The position numbers and the translations under genes are program-made. Positions 37,184-47,103 of a DNA stretch of 64,000 bases are shown here, piece by piece; positions within the stretch are counted from its first letter, which is position 1; every line of letters begins with the position of its first letter. Source of the DNA: Plebeiibacterium sediminum (GTDB taxonomy: Bacteria; Bacteroidota; Bacteroidia; Bacteroidales; Marinilabiliaceae); the NCBI RefSeq assembly GCF_026013605.1, contig NZ_JAPDPJ010000020.1, positions 1-64,000 of the forward strand, given 5' to 3'. The notes beneath the pieces are model-generated. The model searched no databases. It was not told the DNA's origin and saw only the letters and a list, made by a program, of their open reading frames with translations.

Positions 37184-37756
37184 TTATAAAATCTCAAAAA
37201 GATCAGTAATTGGAGTATTCAATATAGCTATTTTCTTCATATCTCCTGACTTATCTTCTGTATATGCAAAACACTCCTGATCTCCTGTAGAAAAATTGGA
37301 ATTAACGTAATAATTGTATTCAAAAATAAGAGATTTTAGTATATGTTTTCTTAAATCTGTCTTGTTATTATCTATTAAATGTATGCAATATTTTTCAGGA
37401 TAATAAGGTTCATTTTCCCTGGTATAAGTTTTATGATCCGGATTTGGAATAAAGTAAAGAAATAAGCCTTTGTCAAAATCATCGTCCATCTCCAATGCAG
37501 GATTATTTAAAGCAAAACTTTTCTTGCCTGAATCAACATACGAATTTAGTTGTTGCTCTGCCTGTTGGTGTGATTGGTAGTACAAGTCTTTACTCTGTAA
37601 TAATACTTCAATGTAGCTTTGATACATACTAAAAGCCCTATTTCTGGCTTCAATTATATTTTCATCACTGAATTCTTCATAGACCTCTACTAAATCTGTG
37701 TGGTCATCTGTATTACGGTAAAACGTTCCTTTTAAAAGATATATTGGTTTTTGCAT
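37184..37756 (-). CDS. hypothetical protein, 190 aa
   Basis: I do not recognise this family. It is a soluble acidic protein without a signal peptide. The N-terminus (KPIYLLKGTFYRNTD) is beta-like, the middle is helical and glutamine-rich (QSHQQAEQQLNSY), and the C-terminal part carries aromatic strands (LIFEYNYYVNSNF). It stands alone between the 261-aa gene and a repeat-rich gap, with a family-2 repeat 27 bp upstream of its start and a WYL-type box about 380 bp upstream. Confidence 0.62.
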   Translation of the reverse strand: MQKPIYLLKGTFYRNTDDHTDLVEVYEEFSDENIIEARNRAFSMYQSYIEVLLQSKDLYYQSHQQAEQQLNSYVDSGKKSFALNNPALEMDDDFDKGLFLYFIPNPDHKTYTRENEPYYPEKYCIHLIDNNKTDLRKHILKSLIFEYNYYVNSNFSTGDQECFAYTEDKSGDMKKIAILNTPITDLFEIL

Positions 37757-37782
37757 AGTAATAATAATTATTTCAATCTAAA

Positions 37783-37990
37783 GTTAAAAATGAACACCGA
37801 GGCACTGAGACACCGAGTTTTAATTATTTTTTTAATCTATTTCATTAAATCCCAAAGGATTTACCTCTGTGTACTGTTTGTAATTCCGTATTATTAGTGT
37901 TTAAAAACTTCTTTTATTCATTTTAGTACAATATTTAGTGTATAATTGAGTCTCCGTGTTATGCTTTATTTCAATTCTAGATTCGCATTA
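37783..37990 (+). repeat. interspersed intergenic repeat, family 2, copy 2
   Basis: Direct-orientation relative of 17800-18018. The conserved parts are the left end GTTAAAAATGAACAC, the central AAATCCCAAAGGATTT hairpin with ACCTCTGTG, and the right end close to GATTCGCATT. The connecting parts have diverged. Confidence 0.7.
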
Positions 37991-38136
37991 TTAAAGTGAA
38001 TCAAGGTTTGGCATTATTTACAACATATTATCTAACAAATCCAAAACTGAACCATAACTTTTAATGATCAGCAGATTGGTTTTTCTATAATTTGCTTCAT
38101 GTTTCATAGATCAATAACAAAGGTACTTTGATAAGA

Positions 38137-38150
38137 TGCCAAAATATGTC
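38137..38150. promoter_or_regulatory. candidate WYL operator box, half-type
   Basis: TGCCAAAATATGTC is identical to the left 14 bases of the box at 18596, but the right GGACAT half is missing (CTACTGAC follows). Confidence 0.35.
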
Positions 38151-38218
38151 CTACTGACTTTTCAAGTTCAGAAATATTCAAATTTTAACTACTTGTATAT
38201 TATTTTCTTTTCATATCT

Positions 38219-38478
38219 GTCCTAAATAAAAAAGAGATTTCAACTCTTTAGCAGGTTCTACATTGGCCTCAGCCAGTGAACCAAAAAACAAGGTTAGTTT
38301 GACGGTTAAAAATCGTTTTTGTTTGAACGCAGTGAGTTTAAACGATTTCAGTCTAATAACCGTAGTTTTTTGAGAGAAGTGGGTGCAGCCTTGATTTTCT
38401 TTGCTTCTTTTCTTGTATCAAAACAAGAAATGAAGTCGGGTCTGGGTGAAACGCCAGTTAACAAAAATAATTAGGACA
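38219..38478 (+). mobile_element. MITE-like structured element, family 1, copy A
   Basis: This 260-bp element begins with TGTCCTAAATA and ends with the inverted TTAGGACA. Inside are hairpins: GGTTC...GAACC around TTGGC/GCCA; ACGGTTA (38302) with TAACCGT (38357) enclosing AAATCGTTT (38310) with AAACGATTT (38340); and TTTCTTGT (38409) with ACAAGAAA (38423). The copy at 49146-49408 is about 85-90 per cent identical by eye and inverted. It encodes no protein, so it would depend on a transposase elsewhere. No clear target-site duplication is seen. Confidence 0.78.
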
Positions 38479-38768
38479 GTTCTGTTTTCCTTTAATAAAT
38501 CCACTAATAAAAGCCATTTCATATCCCCAATTTTACATTTCAGAAATATTTAACTTTTATAAACATTAATGTTTTCCCAAAGCCATAATATTATATCACA
38601 ACACATTAACTTAACAAATAAGTAATATTGGTACTGGCAACAGTAATTCAGGTCATATGTTCACAAAAAATCATATTATCTTCGCCGCGTGAAAATTAAA
38701 TCTACAAAAAACAGTGTATCCAAATAAGTTTTTGAAATTCCCATTTACAATGTTTTAAAATTTTCCGA

Positions 38769-40820
38769 ATGAAATTTACAGACATCAAGCTTAAAACTCG
38801 TATTAATACAACATTTGCGGTATTATTACTACTTGTATTTACAGTATTGGCCATTGTAATTACAAGCTATCTTAAAAAAAGTATTGTACACAATGCTGAT
38901 AAACAAATGACTACACACTTGCATGATTTGGTGGATATACTAAACACCCATGTTGATGGTCAGCAATCAGTTATTAATCTTTCACTTAAAATTGCACATA
39001 ATACACTCTATAATTCTGGTGGTATAACAGAATCAAAAGAAAAAATCAATACATCCATAAGCAATCAGGATAACGATAAATCGAGTAATTATTCTTTATC
39101 TACACTATTGTTTAACGGTGAAGCCATCTATCATAACAACCAGCTTGTAGATCATATAAAATCACAATCGGTAGAGTCAATTACAATTTTTCAGAAGATA
39201 AAAGATGGTTATGCCCGCATAGCCACTAATGTTTTAAATAAAGATGGAAAAAGAGCTGTTGACACCTATATACCTAACTCTTCGGAAGTAATTAAAACCA
39301 TTGAGCAAAACAAAACCTATTACGGTAGGGCATTTGTTGTTGATGATTGGTATTTAACAGCATACGAACCCATTAAAATTAACGGTGAAATTAAAGCTAT
39401 TTTATATGTGGGTATTAAGGAAAAAGATTATGATTATTTAAAACATCAGTTTTCTTCGCGCACCTACTTTTCTGAGGGCTATCCTATCCTGGTGGAGTCA
39501 AATGGTAATATTTTAATTCATCCTAATGCAGAAGGACAAAACACATCTAAAGATATTTTCTATAAACAAATGGTAAATGCACCTAAAAATATAGTAGGTC
39601 AATCTAGATACCAATGGCCTGATAATAAAAATGGTGAGTGGAAACAACAATACTTTCAATATTATGAGCCTTACGACAGCTACGTAGTTGTATCCATATA
39701 TGAAAAGGATATGTATGAAAGCTTAATGGTACTGAATAAAATTATCATTGTTGGTATTATCATCAGTTTAATATTAGCTTTTATTGGCATCTACTTTTTA
39801 CTACAACCAGTATTATTTGGTATCAACAAAATTGCTGAAGTTTCGTCTAAAATTGCACAAGGCGAATTAGATGTTGATGTAAATATCAATAGCAAAGATG
39901 AAATAGGACAAACAGCTTCGTCGTTAAAAAGTATGTCGGAGAAATTAAAAGAGATTATTACTGAAGTAATAAATGGTTCGAATAACATAGCTAATGCCAG
40001 CGAACAATTAAGCAATGCATCTCAGGAATTAAGTCAGCATGCCAGTGAACAAGCAGCTTCTGTTGAAGAGATTTCAAGTAGTATAGAAGAAATTGCTTCC
40101 AATATTTCACAAAACACTCATAATGCTTTAATTAACGAATCAATTTGTACTAATACAGGTAAGGGTATTGATGAATTAAATTTTGATACAGAACAAACGA
40201 TTCAGGCTAACAAAATTATTGCTGAAAAAACAAAAATTATTGGGGAGATTGCAAAACAGACCAATATTTTGGCCTTAAATGCGGCAGTTGAAGCAGCTAA
40301 TTCAGGCGAACACGGAAGAGGTTTTGCTGTGGTTGCTGCCGAAGTACGTAAGCTGGCTGAAAGAAGTAAAATTGCATCGGAAGACATTATAAAAAATGTA
40401 GATAATGGTGTTAAAACAGCAATTTTAACAGGTGATAAAATGAAATCGTTGTTACCGCAAATAGAGCAATCGACCAATTTAATTAAAGAGATTACAGCTG
40501 CAAGTCAGGAGCAAGATACCGGAGCTACACAAATCAATAGTTCGGTTCAACAACTGAATTATGTAACGCAACAAAATGCAGCAGCTAGTGAGGAACTGGC
40601 TTCAAGCTCTGAAGAATTATCTGCTCAGGCAGAAAAATTAAAAGATCTTATTTCTTTTTTTAAAGTTGATAAAACTGCTGTTATAAAGCAAAAATCTGTT
40701 AAGAAACCAATTCAAGCTGAGGAAAAGAAAGTAGAAAGAAAAGGTACTGAATTAAAACTGGATATTGATATACCGACTAAAAAAGAATATTTTGAGAATG
40801 AGGAATACCAATCATTCTAA
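38769..40820 (+). CDS. methyl-accepting chemotaxis protein with a periplasmic Cache-type sensor
   Basis: This 683-aa receptor has a first membrane segment at about 16-36 and a large periplasmic part of about 285 residues (Cache-like; a [17 protein letters not shown] stretch and [13 protein letters not shown]). A second membrane segment lies at about 322-344, followed by HAMP and the MCP signalling domain. The hairpin tip [19 protein letters not shown] lies at about 494-512. It should signal to CheA/CheW encoded elsewhere; no che genes are in this window. There is no CheR-binding pentapeptide at the C-terminus. A strong terminator follows the gene. Confidence 0.92.
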   Translation: MKFTDIKLKTRINTTFAVLLLLVFTVLAIVITSYLKKSIVHNADKQMTTHLHDLVDILNTHVDGQQSVINLSLKIAHNTLYNSGGITESKEKINTSISNQDNDKSSNYSLSTLLFNGEAIYHNNQLVDHIKSQSVESITIFQKIKDGYARIATNVLNKDGKRAVDTYIPNSSEVIKTIEQNKTYYGRAFVVDDWYLTAYEPIKINGEIKAILYVGIKEKDYDYLKHQFSSRTYFSEGYPILVESNGNILIHPNAEGQNTSKDIFYKQMVNAPKNIVGQSRYQWPDNKNGEWKQQYFQYYEPYDSYVVVSIYEKDMYESLMVLNKIIIVGIIISLILAFIGIYFLLQPVLFGINKIAEVSSKIAQGELDVDVNINSKDEIGQTASSLKSMSEKLKEIITEVINGSNNIANASEQLSNASQELSQHASEQAASVEEISSSIEEIASNISQNTHNALINESICTNTGKGIDELNFDTEQTIQANKIIAEKTKIIGEIAKQTNILALNAAVEAANSGEHGRGFAVVAAEVRKLAERSKIASEDIIKNVDNGVKTAILTGDKMKSLLPQIEQSTNLIKEITAASQEQDTGATQINSSVQQLNYVTQQNAAASEELASSSEELSAQAEKLKDLISFFKVDKTAVIKQKSVKKPIQAEEKKVERKGTELKLDIDIPTKKEYFENEEYQSF

Positions 40821-40841
40821 ATAGAATATGACAAAATAAAC

Positions 40842-40895
40842 AAAACCACCTTATTCCATTATTATTTACAATTGGAATAAGGTGGTTTTATTTTA
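40842..40895 (+). terminator. terminator after the chemotaxis receptor gene
   Basis: AAAACCACCTTATTCC and GGAATAAGGTGGTTTT form a 16-bp stem followed by ATTTTA. The symmetric A and T flanks mean it could also terminate the convergent esterase gene. Confidence 0.88.
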
Positions 40896-40932
40896 TAATA
40901 GTTTTGAGGCCGGAAAATGCAATTATCAAACC

Positions 40933-41475
40933 TTAATATATTTTTGATATATCTATTTTTATATCCTCAATATTACTAAATCGATGCCCGCCTTTTTCCA
41001 ATACATTAACCTTTTTAAGACCTTTAAAATAAGCTATTGTTTCGTATGGATCAATAAGGTCGTCATCTAAGGTTACATATACAAAAACAGGTAACTCTTT
41101 TAAATCCAAAACCTCATTTTTTTTAAGTTTATTGAGGTTCTCAATGGTAAAATCGTATGCTTCATTTGATGCAAAATTGATATTCTGACCAATAAAGGGC
41201 GTTAAGCTTTTAATAGGATTTGTGGTAGGATTTAGCAAGATACACTTTGCGTTGTATTTGTTGGCAAGGTAAACAGCAACATAACCACCTAATGAATTAC
41301 CTATAAATAGCATATTATCATCAGGAGTAATTGCATCCATAAGGTTTTCGATAGTATCAAAATCAGCACTATCATAAGATGGTGAATACATTTCAATATC
41401 AGGAAACAGATGTTTTAATTTCTGAAACTTCTCTCCTCCTCCTAATGAGTTAAAACCATGAATATATATGATCAT
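40933..41475 (-). CDS. YqiA/YcfP-like esterase (alpha/beta hydrolase)
   Basis: This 180-aa small alpha/beta hydrolase has the oxyanion start YIHGFNSLGGG, the nucleophile elbow GNSLGGY, an acidic residue in VYVTLDDDLIDPYE and the catalytic His in GGHRFSNI near the C-terminus. The length and motif order match the YqiA/UPF0227 esterases. The natural substrate is unknown. It is convergent with the chemotaxis receptor gene and has no operon partners. Confidence 0.85.
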   Translation of the reverse strand: MIIYIHGFNSLGGGEKFQKLKHLFPDIEMYSPSYDSADFDTIENLMDAITPDDNMLFIGNSLGGYVAVYLANKYNAKCILLNPTTNPIKSLTPFIGQNINFASNEAYDFTIENLNKLKKNEVLDLKELPVFVYVTLDDDLIDPYETIAYFKGLKKVNVLEKGGHRFSNIEDIKIDISKIY

Positions 41476-41571
41476 AATAATTTATTTAAACTTTTGTTCA
41501 TAGTGCTTTCTCTCCTTAAATATTTGAAAAAATAGCTACATTTTCATTTTCAAAAACCAGAAAGCTGCACA

Positions 41572-41735
41572 TCAGCTCTCCTCCTTATTCAAGGAGGAGT
41601 ACGGTAAGGTACGAACCGGGAGGTGGTTTATAACCTATTATTAAAACAAGTATAGATTATCTGGAGCTGAATGATAAAAAACCACCTCCCCTCTCCCTAG
41701 TCGAGGTACTCCTCCTTTTAAAGGAGGAGAGTTGA
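41572..41735. repeat. composite inverted repeat with nested hairpins
   Basis: The left arm (about 41572-41631) carries CTCTCCTCCTT/AAGGAGGAG and ends in GGGAGGTGGTTT. The right arm (about 41673-41735) is its inverted copy, starting AAACCACCTCCC and ending AGGAGGAGAGTTGA. Each arm is itself a hairpin, and about 40 bp lie between them. Similar elements are, to my knowledge, common in Bacteroidota intergenic DNA. Confidence 0.75.
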
Positions 41736-41772
41736 TTTCCGTAACACATATTTTTTACAATTACCATAGAAC

Positions 41773-41863
41773 CCTACTACCATAACATCTTTACCTTTAC
41801 CCTTTGTTCTGCGCCCTCTACGCTCTGCACTACGCTCCACGCACTATGCACTTTGCCTATTCC
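41773..41863. repeat. 7-bp-period pyrimidine tract 4, overlapping a symporter stop
   Basis: Heptamers in register (CCTTTGT, TCTGCGC, CCTCTAC, GCTCTGC, ACTACGC, TCCACGC, ACTATGC, ACTTTGC, CTATTCC) run up to and over the symporter stop codon at 41857-41859. This mirrors tract 3 at the recD end. Confidence 0.6.
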
Positions 41864-43065
41864 CCCTTTGCATACTTATCCATCACAACAGCACAAGTGG
41901 CATCTCCTGTAATATTTAGAGCTGTACGTAGCATATCAAATATTCGGTCCAGAGCATACAATAATGGCAAACCTACAATAGGAATATCTGCAGAAATAAG
42001 TACAGCAACAACCAATAAGGATGGTCCGGGAACACCTGCCTGACCAATACTACCAATAGTAGCTGTAAGAATAATAGCAATGTATTGTCCCATGTGTAAA
42101 TCAATTTGAAAAAGTTGCGCAAAGAACACTGCAACCAAAGCATAGTAAATGGCGTTTCCATCCATATTTATTGTTGCTCCCAGAGGTAGCACAAATGAAC
42201 CCGCTTCTTTAGATACACCTAATTCATCTTCGCACACTTCCATGGTTACAGGCAATGTGGCCATACTCGATGATGTTGATAAGGCCATTATTTGGGCTTT
42301 ACTTATTTTAGTCATAAACTCTTTAACCGACATTTTTGAAAAGCCTTTTATCAGTGCCGGATAAAATACATACATATGAAGTAAAATAGCTCCCAGATAA
42401 ACTAAAAACAGTTTTAAAACAAGGTAAAGTACATCAAAACCGAATGTACCTATACTATTGGCCATCAATCCAAATACACCAATTGGAGCGGTATACATTA
42501 CCACTTTAATAACCCAAATCAACGCATCAAGAACAATATCACAGCCCTTTACTATTTTTTCTCTTTTTACTTTTGGTAAAGTGCTGGCACCTATTCCTAA
42601 TAACAAACAGAAAAATATAATTTGTATAATCTCTCCTGAAACTAGTGCTTGAAGTGGATTTTCAGGTATAAAACCCATTATTGTATCCCAAAATCCTGGC
42701 TGAGTAATTTTTTCTGAAGTTTCTTCATTAAATAAATAACGAACAGATTCTATGTCCAAACCACTACCAGGTTTAAATATTTCTCCTAAAATTAAACCTA
42801 AAATAACTGCAAATGCAGTAGTCAACATATACCAAACAAAGGTTCCTATTCCAAGTTTTCCGGCAGATTTTGTTGCGCCTAACGAGGCAGCTCCTGACAC
42901 TATAGATATTGCTACTAACGGAATCACTACCATTTTTATCAGTTTAATAAAAATATCGCCCAAAGGAGCAAACATTGAAGCTTGTTCTCCCATTGCAACA
43001 CCTACCACTGCGCCAATAATCATGGCTACTAAAATCTGAAAACCCAGGTTTTTAAGTAATTTCAT
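41857..43065 (-). CDS. dicarboxylate/amino acid:cation symporter (SDF family)
   Basis: This 402-aa protein belongs to the GltP/DctA family, which takes up glutamate, aspartate or C4-dicarboxylates with Na+ or H+. Family hallmarks are a serine-rich re-entrant loop (STSSSMATLPV), the helix 7 motif GATINMDGNAIYY, and a glycine/proline-rich second hairpin (GSIGQAGVPGPSLLV). Eight membrane helices are plausible. The C-terminal part (LDRIFDMLRTALNITGDA) carries the substrate-binding Asp and Asn. It is a single gene; its stop lies inside a 7-bp-period tract. Confidence 0.92.
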   Translation of the reverse strand: MKLLKNLGFQILVAMIIGAVVGVAMGEQASMFAPLGDIFIKLIKMVVIPLVAISIVSGAASLGATKSAGKLGIGTFVWYMLTTAFAVILGLILGEIFKPGSGLDIESVRYLFNEETSEKITQPGFWDTIMGFIPENPLQALVSGEIIQIIFFCLLLGIGASTLPKVKREKIVKGCDIVLDALIWVIKVVMYTAPIGVFGLMANSIGTFGFDVLYLVLKLFLVYLGAILLHMYVFYPALIKGFSKMSVKEFMTKISKAQIMALSTSSSMATLPVTMEVCEDELGVSKEAGSFVLPLGATINMDGNAIYYALVAVFFAQLFQIDLHMGQYIAIILTATIGSIGQAGVPGPSLLVVAVLISADIPIVGLPLLYALDRIFDMLRTALNITGDATCAVVMDKYAKGE

Positions 43066-43349
43066 CGATACTTATTTTGATTTTTATTAGGAGGCAAATA
43101 TAACTACAATATGCTAATAGTAATATGAAGAAGATCAGTTGAGCTGATACATATAAAATAATGGATTACAACACTTAAGTATCATTCTGTTTTAATAAAC
43201 TTAATTGTCACTAAATAAGCAACTCAAATACTTAATTATAAAGTTATTGGTCTTTGAAAAAAAATGCTTAAATTCTAGCTATCAAACATTAAACTAAAGA
43301 GCTATTCTTTTACAAAATATTAGTAAGCAAAATTTAACTCTAAGCTAAT

Positions 43350-45818
43350 TTGATTATGAACAATAAATTAACCGCCTGGATTAAAAAATACTATTCAAAT
43401 GCTTTATATTCTATAATCATCATACTTATATTTTTTCTCTATTACACTTTCGTTTTTAAGCAGTATCAATCTGTCATTAAATCACAAACAGAACATCAGT
43501 TTGTAAGTGATATGAAAATGAAGGCTTTGCTTTTAGACAATACACTTTCCAAAAATATACAAGGCGTAAAAAGCATCAGCAGCAGATCTACAATAAGAAA
43601 TAAGATTATAGAATACCAAGAAGGATCTATTACCTTTGATGAATTAAAAACTTTTACACTTCCAAAATATAAAGAGGGCATTAAAGCTTTAGAAAATATT
43701 ATCTGGGCCCGAAGATATATTCATTCGGATATACTTATTGAACAAGGTAATTGTAATCAGAATGTTGATACAATTATCGCAAAGACCAACAAAAATAAAG
43801 TATCTGCTCAGGCTTTTCATAATGATACAACACTTGTAACATTCGTTTCATCCCCGATTTTTGATAACGATAATATCATTGGACAGGATATTATTTGTTT
43901 TAATACGAATACAGCATTAAACAAAATTATAAACAAAGAAATTAAGTTTAATATACTTCCTGTAAATAAAACGATTAACGAAAATCAAATATATTATTCC
44001 GCAGATAGTGCTATCTGTAATATTAAATCTGATTTTTTGGATGCCAGTTATGAATTTAGTATTTCTCAGGAACGATTATTCCACGATTTAAACAGCTTTT
44101 ATAAAAATCAAACTATAATTACGCTACTGCTTTTAACTAGCTTAACTTTAATTTTACACATCTTTCACCGTAAAAAGCAATTGACAAATCTTCAAAAAAG
44201 TGAATATTTTGAAACACTGGCTGCTCAAAAAACAGCTAAGCTAAACCAAACAGTAAATCAATTATTAGAATTAAATAAGCAGAAAGAAGAAAGTGAAAAA
44301 CGCTTTAAAACCATTTATGAAGATAACAGGTCTATAATGATGATTATTAACCCGAAAAATTATCAGATAGAAGATGCGAACAATGCAGCTCTTGACTTTT
44401 ATGGATATACAAAAGAACAACTTGCCAATCTTAAGATTTATGATTTAAATGTATTACCGCGTGAAAAGGTTAAAAATGAAGTCAATACGGTAATCATCAA
44501 AAACAAAGCCTATTTTAATTTTAAACATAAGTTGGCTAATGGAGAAATAAGAGATGTTGAAGTTTACTCTTCGCCCATTGAATTTGATGATAATGTAAAA
44601 CTCATTTCAATAGTACACGATATTACTGAACGAAAATTATATAAAGATAAAATTGAACGATTAAACGTAGAATTATCCAATTCTATTCAAAACCACCAAT
44701 TACTCGAAAGCAAACTAAAAACCATTGTAGACATGTCTCCTATTGCCATTATTATGTCTACTGGAACCTCTCAGAAAATTGATTATATCAACCCTGTATT
44801 TATGCAACTATTGGGCTATACGATTGATGATTTTCAAACAATTCCAGAATGGTGGTCCATTGCAATACCAGATAAAAACGAGTCTGAAAAAATTAGTTTT
44901 GAATGGAATGAAAGAGTAAAAAGAGCCAACGAAAACAACTCAAAAATTAATCCTATTGAAGTTGAAGTTACCTGTAAAAACGGATCAAAAAAACGCATTA
45001 AATGGGGATATATTAGCTCCGGAATACAGAATTGGGCTTTTGGAATTGATCTGACAGAATTAAGAAATACGGAGAAACATCTTAGAAAGGCAAAATTAAA
45101 AGTTGAAGAAGATGCATTGCTACTTCAGGAGCTAAATGCTACCAAGGATAAGTTTTTTAGAATTGTGGCGCATGATTTAAAAAGTCCTTTCAACGCAATA
45201 CTGGGATTTACCAGTACGCTTTTAAACAACTTTACTTTATATACTCCTGAAGACATAAAGAAATATGTTCAAGTAATAGATAGATCAGCAAAAAACACCT
45301 ACGGATTATTGGAAAATCTTTTAACCTGGTCGCAAGCACAAACCGGAAAAACAATATATAAACCTAAAAGTATTAATGTTAAAAAGTTAATTTACACAAC
45401 AATAATACAATTAGAAGTTGTAGCTTCGGCCAAAAATATTAGTATAATATTTGATGTGGATAAGGAGCTAAACGTTTTTGCCGATGAAAACATGCTCAAT
45501 ACAGTTTTACGAAACTTAATTAATAATGCCATAAAATTTACACCTGAAGATGGCAGAATAGAAGTTAATGCGATTCAGAATGATTCAGATATTATTTTTA
45601 TTGTAAAAGATAACGGCGTTGGTATGTCGGAAGATATTATGGATAAACTATTTAAAATAGAAGAAAAAATATCCACAAAAGGTACAAATAATGAATCCGG
45701 AACAGGATTAGGATTACTACTGGCAAACGAATTCATTAAGAAACATAATGGTAGTATTGATGTTGAAAGTGAACCGGGAAAAGGTAGCATATTTAAAATA
45801 CAACTACCTTTAAATTAA
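43350..45818 (+). CDS. PAS-domain sensor histidine kinase
   Basis: This 822-aa kinase has two membrane segments (about 14-33 and 255-275) around a periplasmic domain of about 220 residues. Two PAS domains follow in the cytoplasm (about 322-435 and 452-575), then HisKA with RIVAHDLKSPFNAILGF (His at about 608), and HATPase boxes NLINNAIKFT, VKDNGVGMS and GTGLGLLLANEF. No response regulator is encoded next to it, so it is an orphan kinase. A GTG or alternative ATG two codons in (MNN) is possible, but the start does not change the reading. The signal it detects is unknown. Confidence 0.92.
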   Translation: MIMNNKLTAWIKKYYSNALYSIIIILIFFLYYTFVFKQYQSVIKSQTEHQFVSDMKMKALLLDNTLSKNIQGVKSISSRSTIRNKIIEYQEGSITFDELKTFTLPKYKEGIKALENIIWARRYIHSDILIEQGNCNQNVDTIIAKTNKNKVSAQAFHNDTTLVTFVSSPIFDNDNIIGQDIICFNTNTALNKIINKEIKFNILPVNKTINENQIYYSADSAICNIKSDFLDASYEFSISQERLFHDLNSFYKNQTIITLLLLTSLTLILHIFHRKKQLTNLQKSEYFETLAAQKTAKLNQTVNQLLELNKQKEESEKRFKTIYEDNRSIMMIINPKNYQIEDANNAALDFYGYTKEQLANLKIYDLNVLPREKVKNEVNTVIIKNKAYFNFKHKLANGEIRDVEVYSSPIEFDDNVKLISIVHDITERKLYKDKIERLNVELSNSIQNHQLLESKLKTIVDMSPIAIIMSTGTSQKIDYINPVFMQLLGYTIDDFQTIPEWWSIAIPDKNESEKISFEWNERVKRANENNSKINPIEVEVTCKNGSKKRIKWGYISSGIQNWAFGIDLTELRNTEKHLRKAKLKVEEDALLLQELNATKDKFFRIVAHDLKSPFNAILGFTSTLLNNFTLYTPEDIKKYVQVIDRSAKNTYGLLENLLTWSQAQTGKTIYKPKSINVKKLIYTTIIQLEVVASAKNISIIFDVDKELNVFADENMLNTVLRNLINNAIKFTPEDGRIEVNAIQNDSDIIFIVKDNGVGMSEDIMDKLFKIEEKISTKGTNNESGTGLGLLLANEFIKKHNGSIDVESEPGKGSIFKIQLPLN

Positions 45819-45866
45819 TCCTATCACATTAAATATGTCCTCATTTTTACAGATAACTATTCTAAT

Positions 45867-46907
45867 TCATGCTGTTTTTAACTGCTCAAAAAATTCAAGA
45901 ACAGTTTCTTTTAGCGGTCGGTATTTTAATCCTAAATGATATTTGCTCTTTGACGTATCTGCAATAAAAGGATATCCAATATTTCGTGAAATCATCTTAC
46001 GCTTATAACCTACTAATGGAGCTACAAGCCAGGTGATAGCTTTAGGTATTACCTGTTTTGGAAATTGAAATCCATTTTTATATTTTTCTTTCAAAATTGA
46101 AGATACATGCCACATACTTGAATTTTCTGCAGAAACAATATATCTGCCTTCTGAATCTGGTTTATAACCAGCCAAATAATGAGCCTCTGCAACATCCCTT
46201 ACATCCACCATTCCAATTCTAAAATCAGGAACACCGATTTTAAAATCGCCATTAAATATTTTTCGAAACACATTATGACTTTCAGAAGATGTAATAACAG
46301 ATAAACCCGGCCCTATTACAAACGAAGGGTTAATGACAACCAACTTCCACCTGTTTTGAGCTTTGTATATAGCCCATGCCTCTCTTTCCGCTACTGTTTT
46401 TGAGTAGGAATATGGTTGATGTTTTAATGTAGATGTTGAATTCCAATCATCTTCAGTAAGCATTCCTTTTGTACAATCCATTATATCAGCATTGTCGCCA
46501 TAAATGGCAGCTACGCTACTGGTTAAAACTACTTTTTTAACGGAAGCACAATTATTAACGGATTCTAAAATATTAGCCGTTCCGATTAATGCCGGTTCAA
46601 CTAAATCTTTTTGTGGATCAAGAACATTAAGCTTAAACGGAGATGCTGTATGATAAACCAATTCACAACCAACCATGGCTTTATCATATGAACCTCTGTT
46701 TAGTAAATCAGCCTCAAATAATTTTAATTCTCCTGGTAACTTCTGCGAAAGTTCTTCTAAATAATACGTTTTTTTTACATCGCTAATGTTCCGAACAGTA
46801 GCATGAACAGTAATTCCTTCTGAAAGTAATCTTTTAACCAAAACTCCGGCAATATATCCTGAAGCTCCGGTTACTAATACAGGCTTTGTTTTATCTATTG
46901 CTGACAT
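45867..46907 (-). CDS. extended SDR, dihydroflavonol-reductase-like NAD(P)-dependent epimerase/reductase
   Basis: This 346-aa Rossmann protein has the nucleotide-binding TGASGYIAG at 13-21, a SSVAAIYG strand holding the catalytic Ser/Thr region, and YxxxK at 166-170 (YSYSK). It resembles plant-type dihydroflavonol or cinnamoyl reductases found widely in bacteria, where they reduce small aldehydes or ketones. It is convergent with the histidine kinase gene and separated from aguB by a terminator, so it is not clearly part of the putrescine pathway. Confidence 0.88.
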   Translation of the reverse strand: MSAIDKTKPVLVTGASGYIAGVLVKRLLSEGITVHATVRNISDVKKTYYLEELSQKLPGELKLFEADLLNRGSYDKAMVGCELVYHTASPFKLNVLDPQKDLVEPALIGTANILESVNNCASVKKVVLTSSVAAIYGDNADIMDCTKGMLTEDDWNSTSTLKHQPYSYSKTVAEREAWAIYKAQNRWKLVVINPSFVIGPGLSVITSSESHNVFRKIFNGDFKIGVPDFRIGMVDVRDVAEAHYLAGYKPDSEGRYIVSAENSSMWHVSSILKEKYKNGFQFPKQVIPKAITWLVAPLVGYKRKMISRNIGYPFIADTSKSKYHLGLKYRPLKETVLEFFEQLKTA

Positions 46908-47045
46908 AATTAGGTATTTATATAAGTTTAAGTTGCTTTCAATATAAAAGCATTTTGTACCTAAAAATGTTTAATGAATTTTTGAGTATTAATGACATTT
47001 CTACTTTTTACCCCATTTTTCCTATTATTTAAATAGGTGTAAACA

Positions 47046-47079
47046 AAAAAAGGTGTTACTAAAAAAATAACACCCCATT
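47046..47079 (-). terminator. terminator after aguB
   Basis: On the minus strand GGTGTTA and TAACACC pair across an A-rich loop and are followed by a run of T (AAAAAAA on the plus strand at 47044-47051). Confidence 0.75.
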
Positions 47080-47103
47080 GTAATCATATCAAAAACTGTC
47101 TAA

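Larger units (their letters stand above)
37757..38768. other. 1-kb intergenic stretch holding two repeat elements and a regulatory box
   Basis: The stretch contains a family-2 repeat (37783-37990), a WYL-type box (38137-38150) and a family-1 structured element (38219-38478). The remaining 290 bp before the chemotaxis receptor are AT-rich and should contain its promoter. No gene is seen. Confidence 0.7.

Noticed and set aside
16850-38150. Integrative or conjugative element or prophage spanning the accessory block
   Set aside because: No integrase, transposase, relaxase, portal, terminase or tRNA-flanking repeat is visible, so the PcfJ-like gene alone does not support a mobile island.
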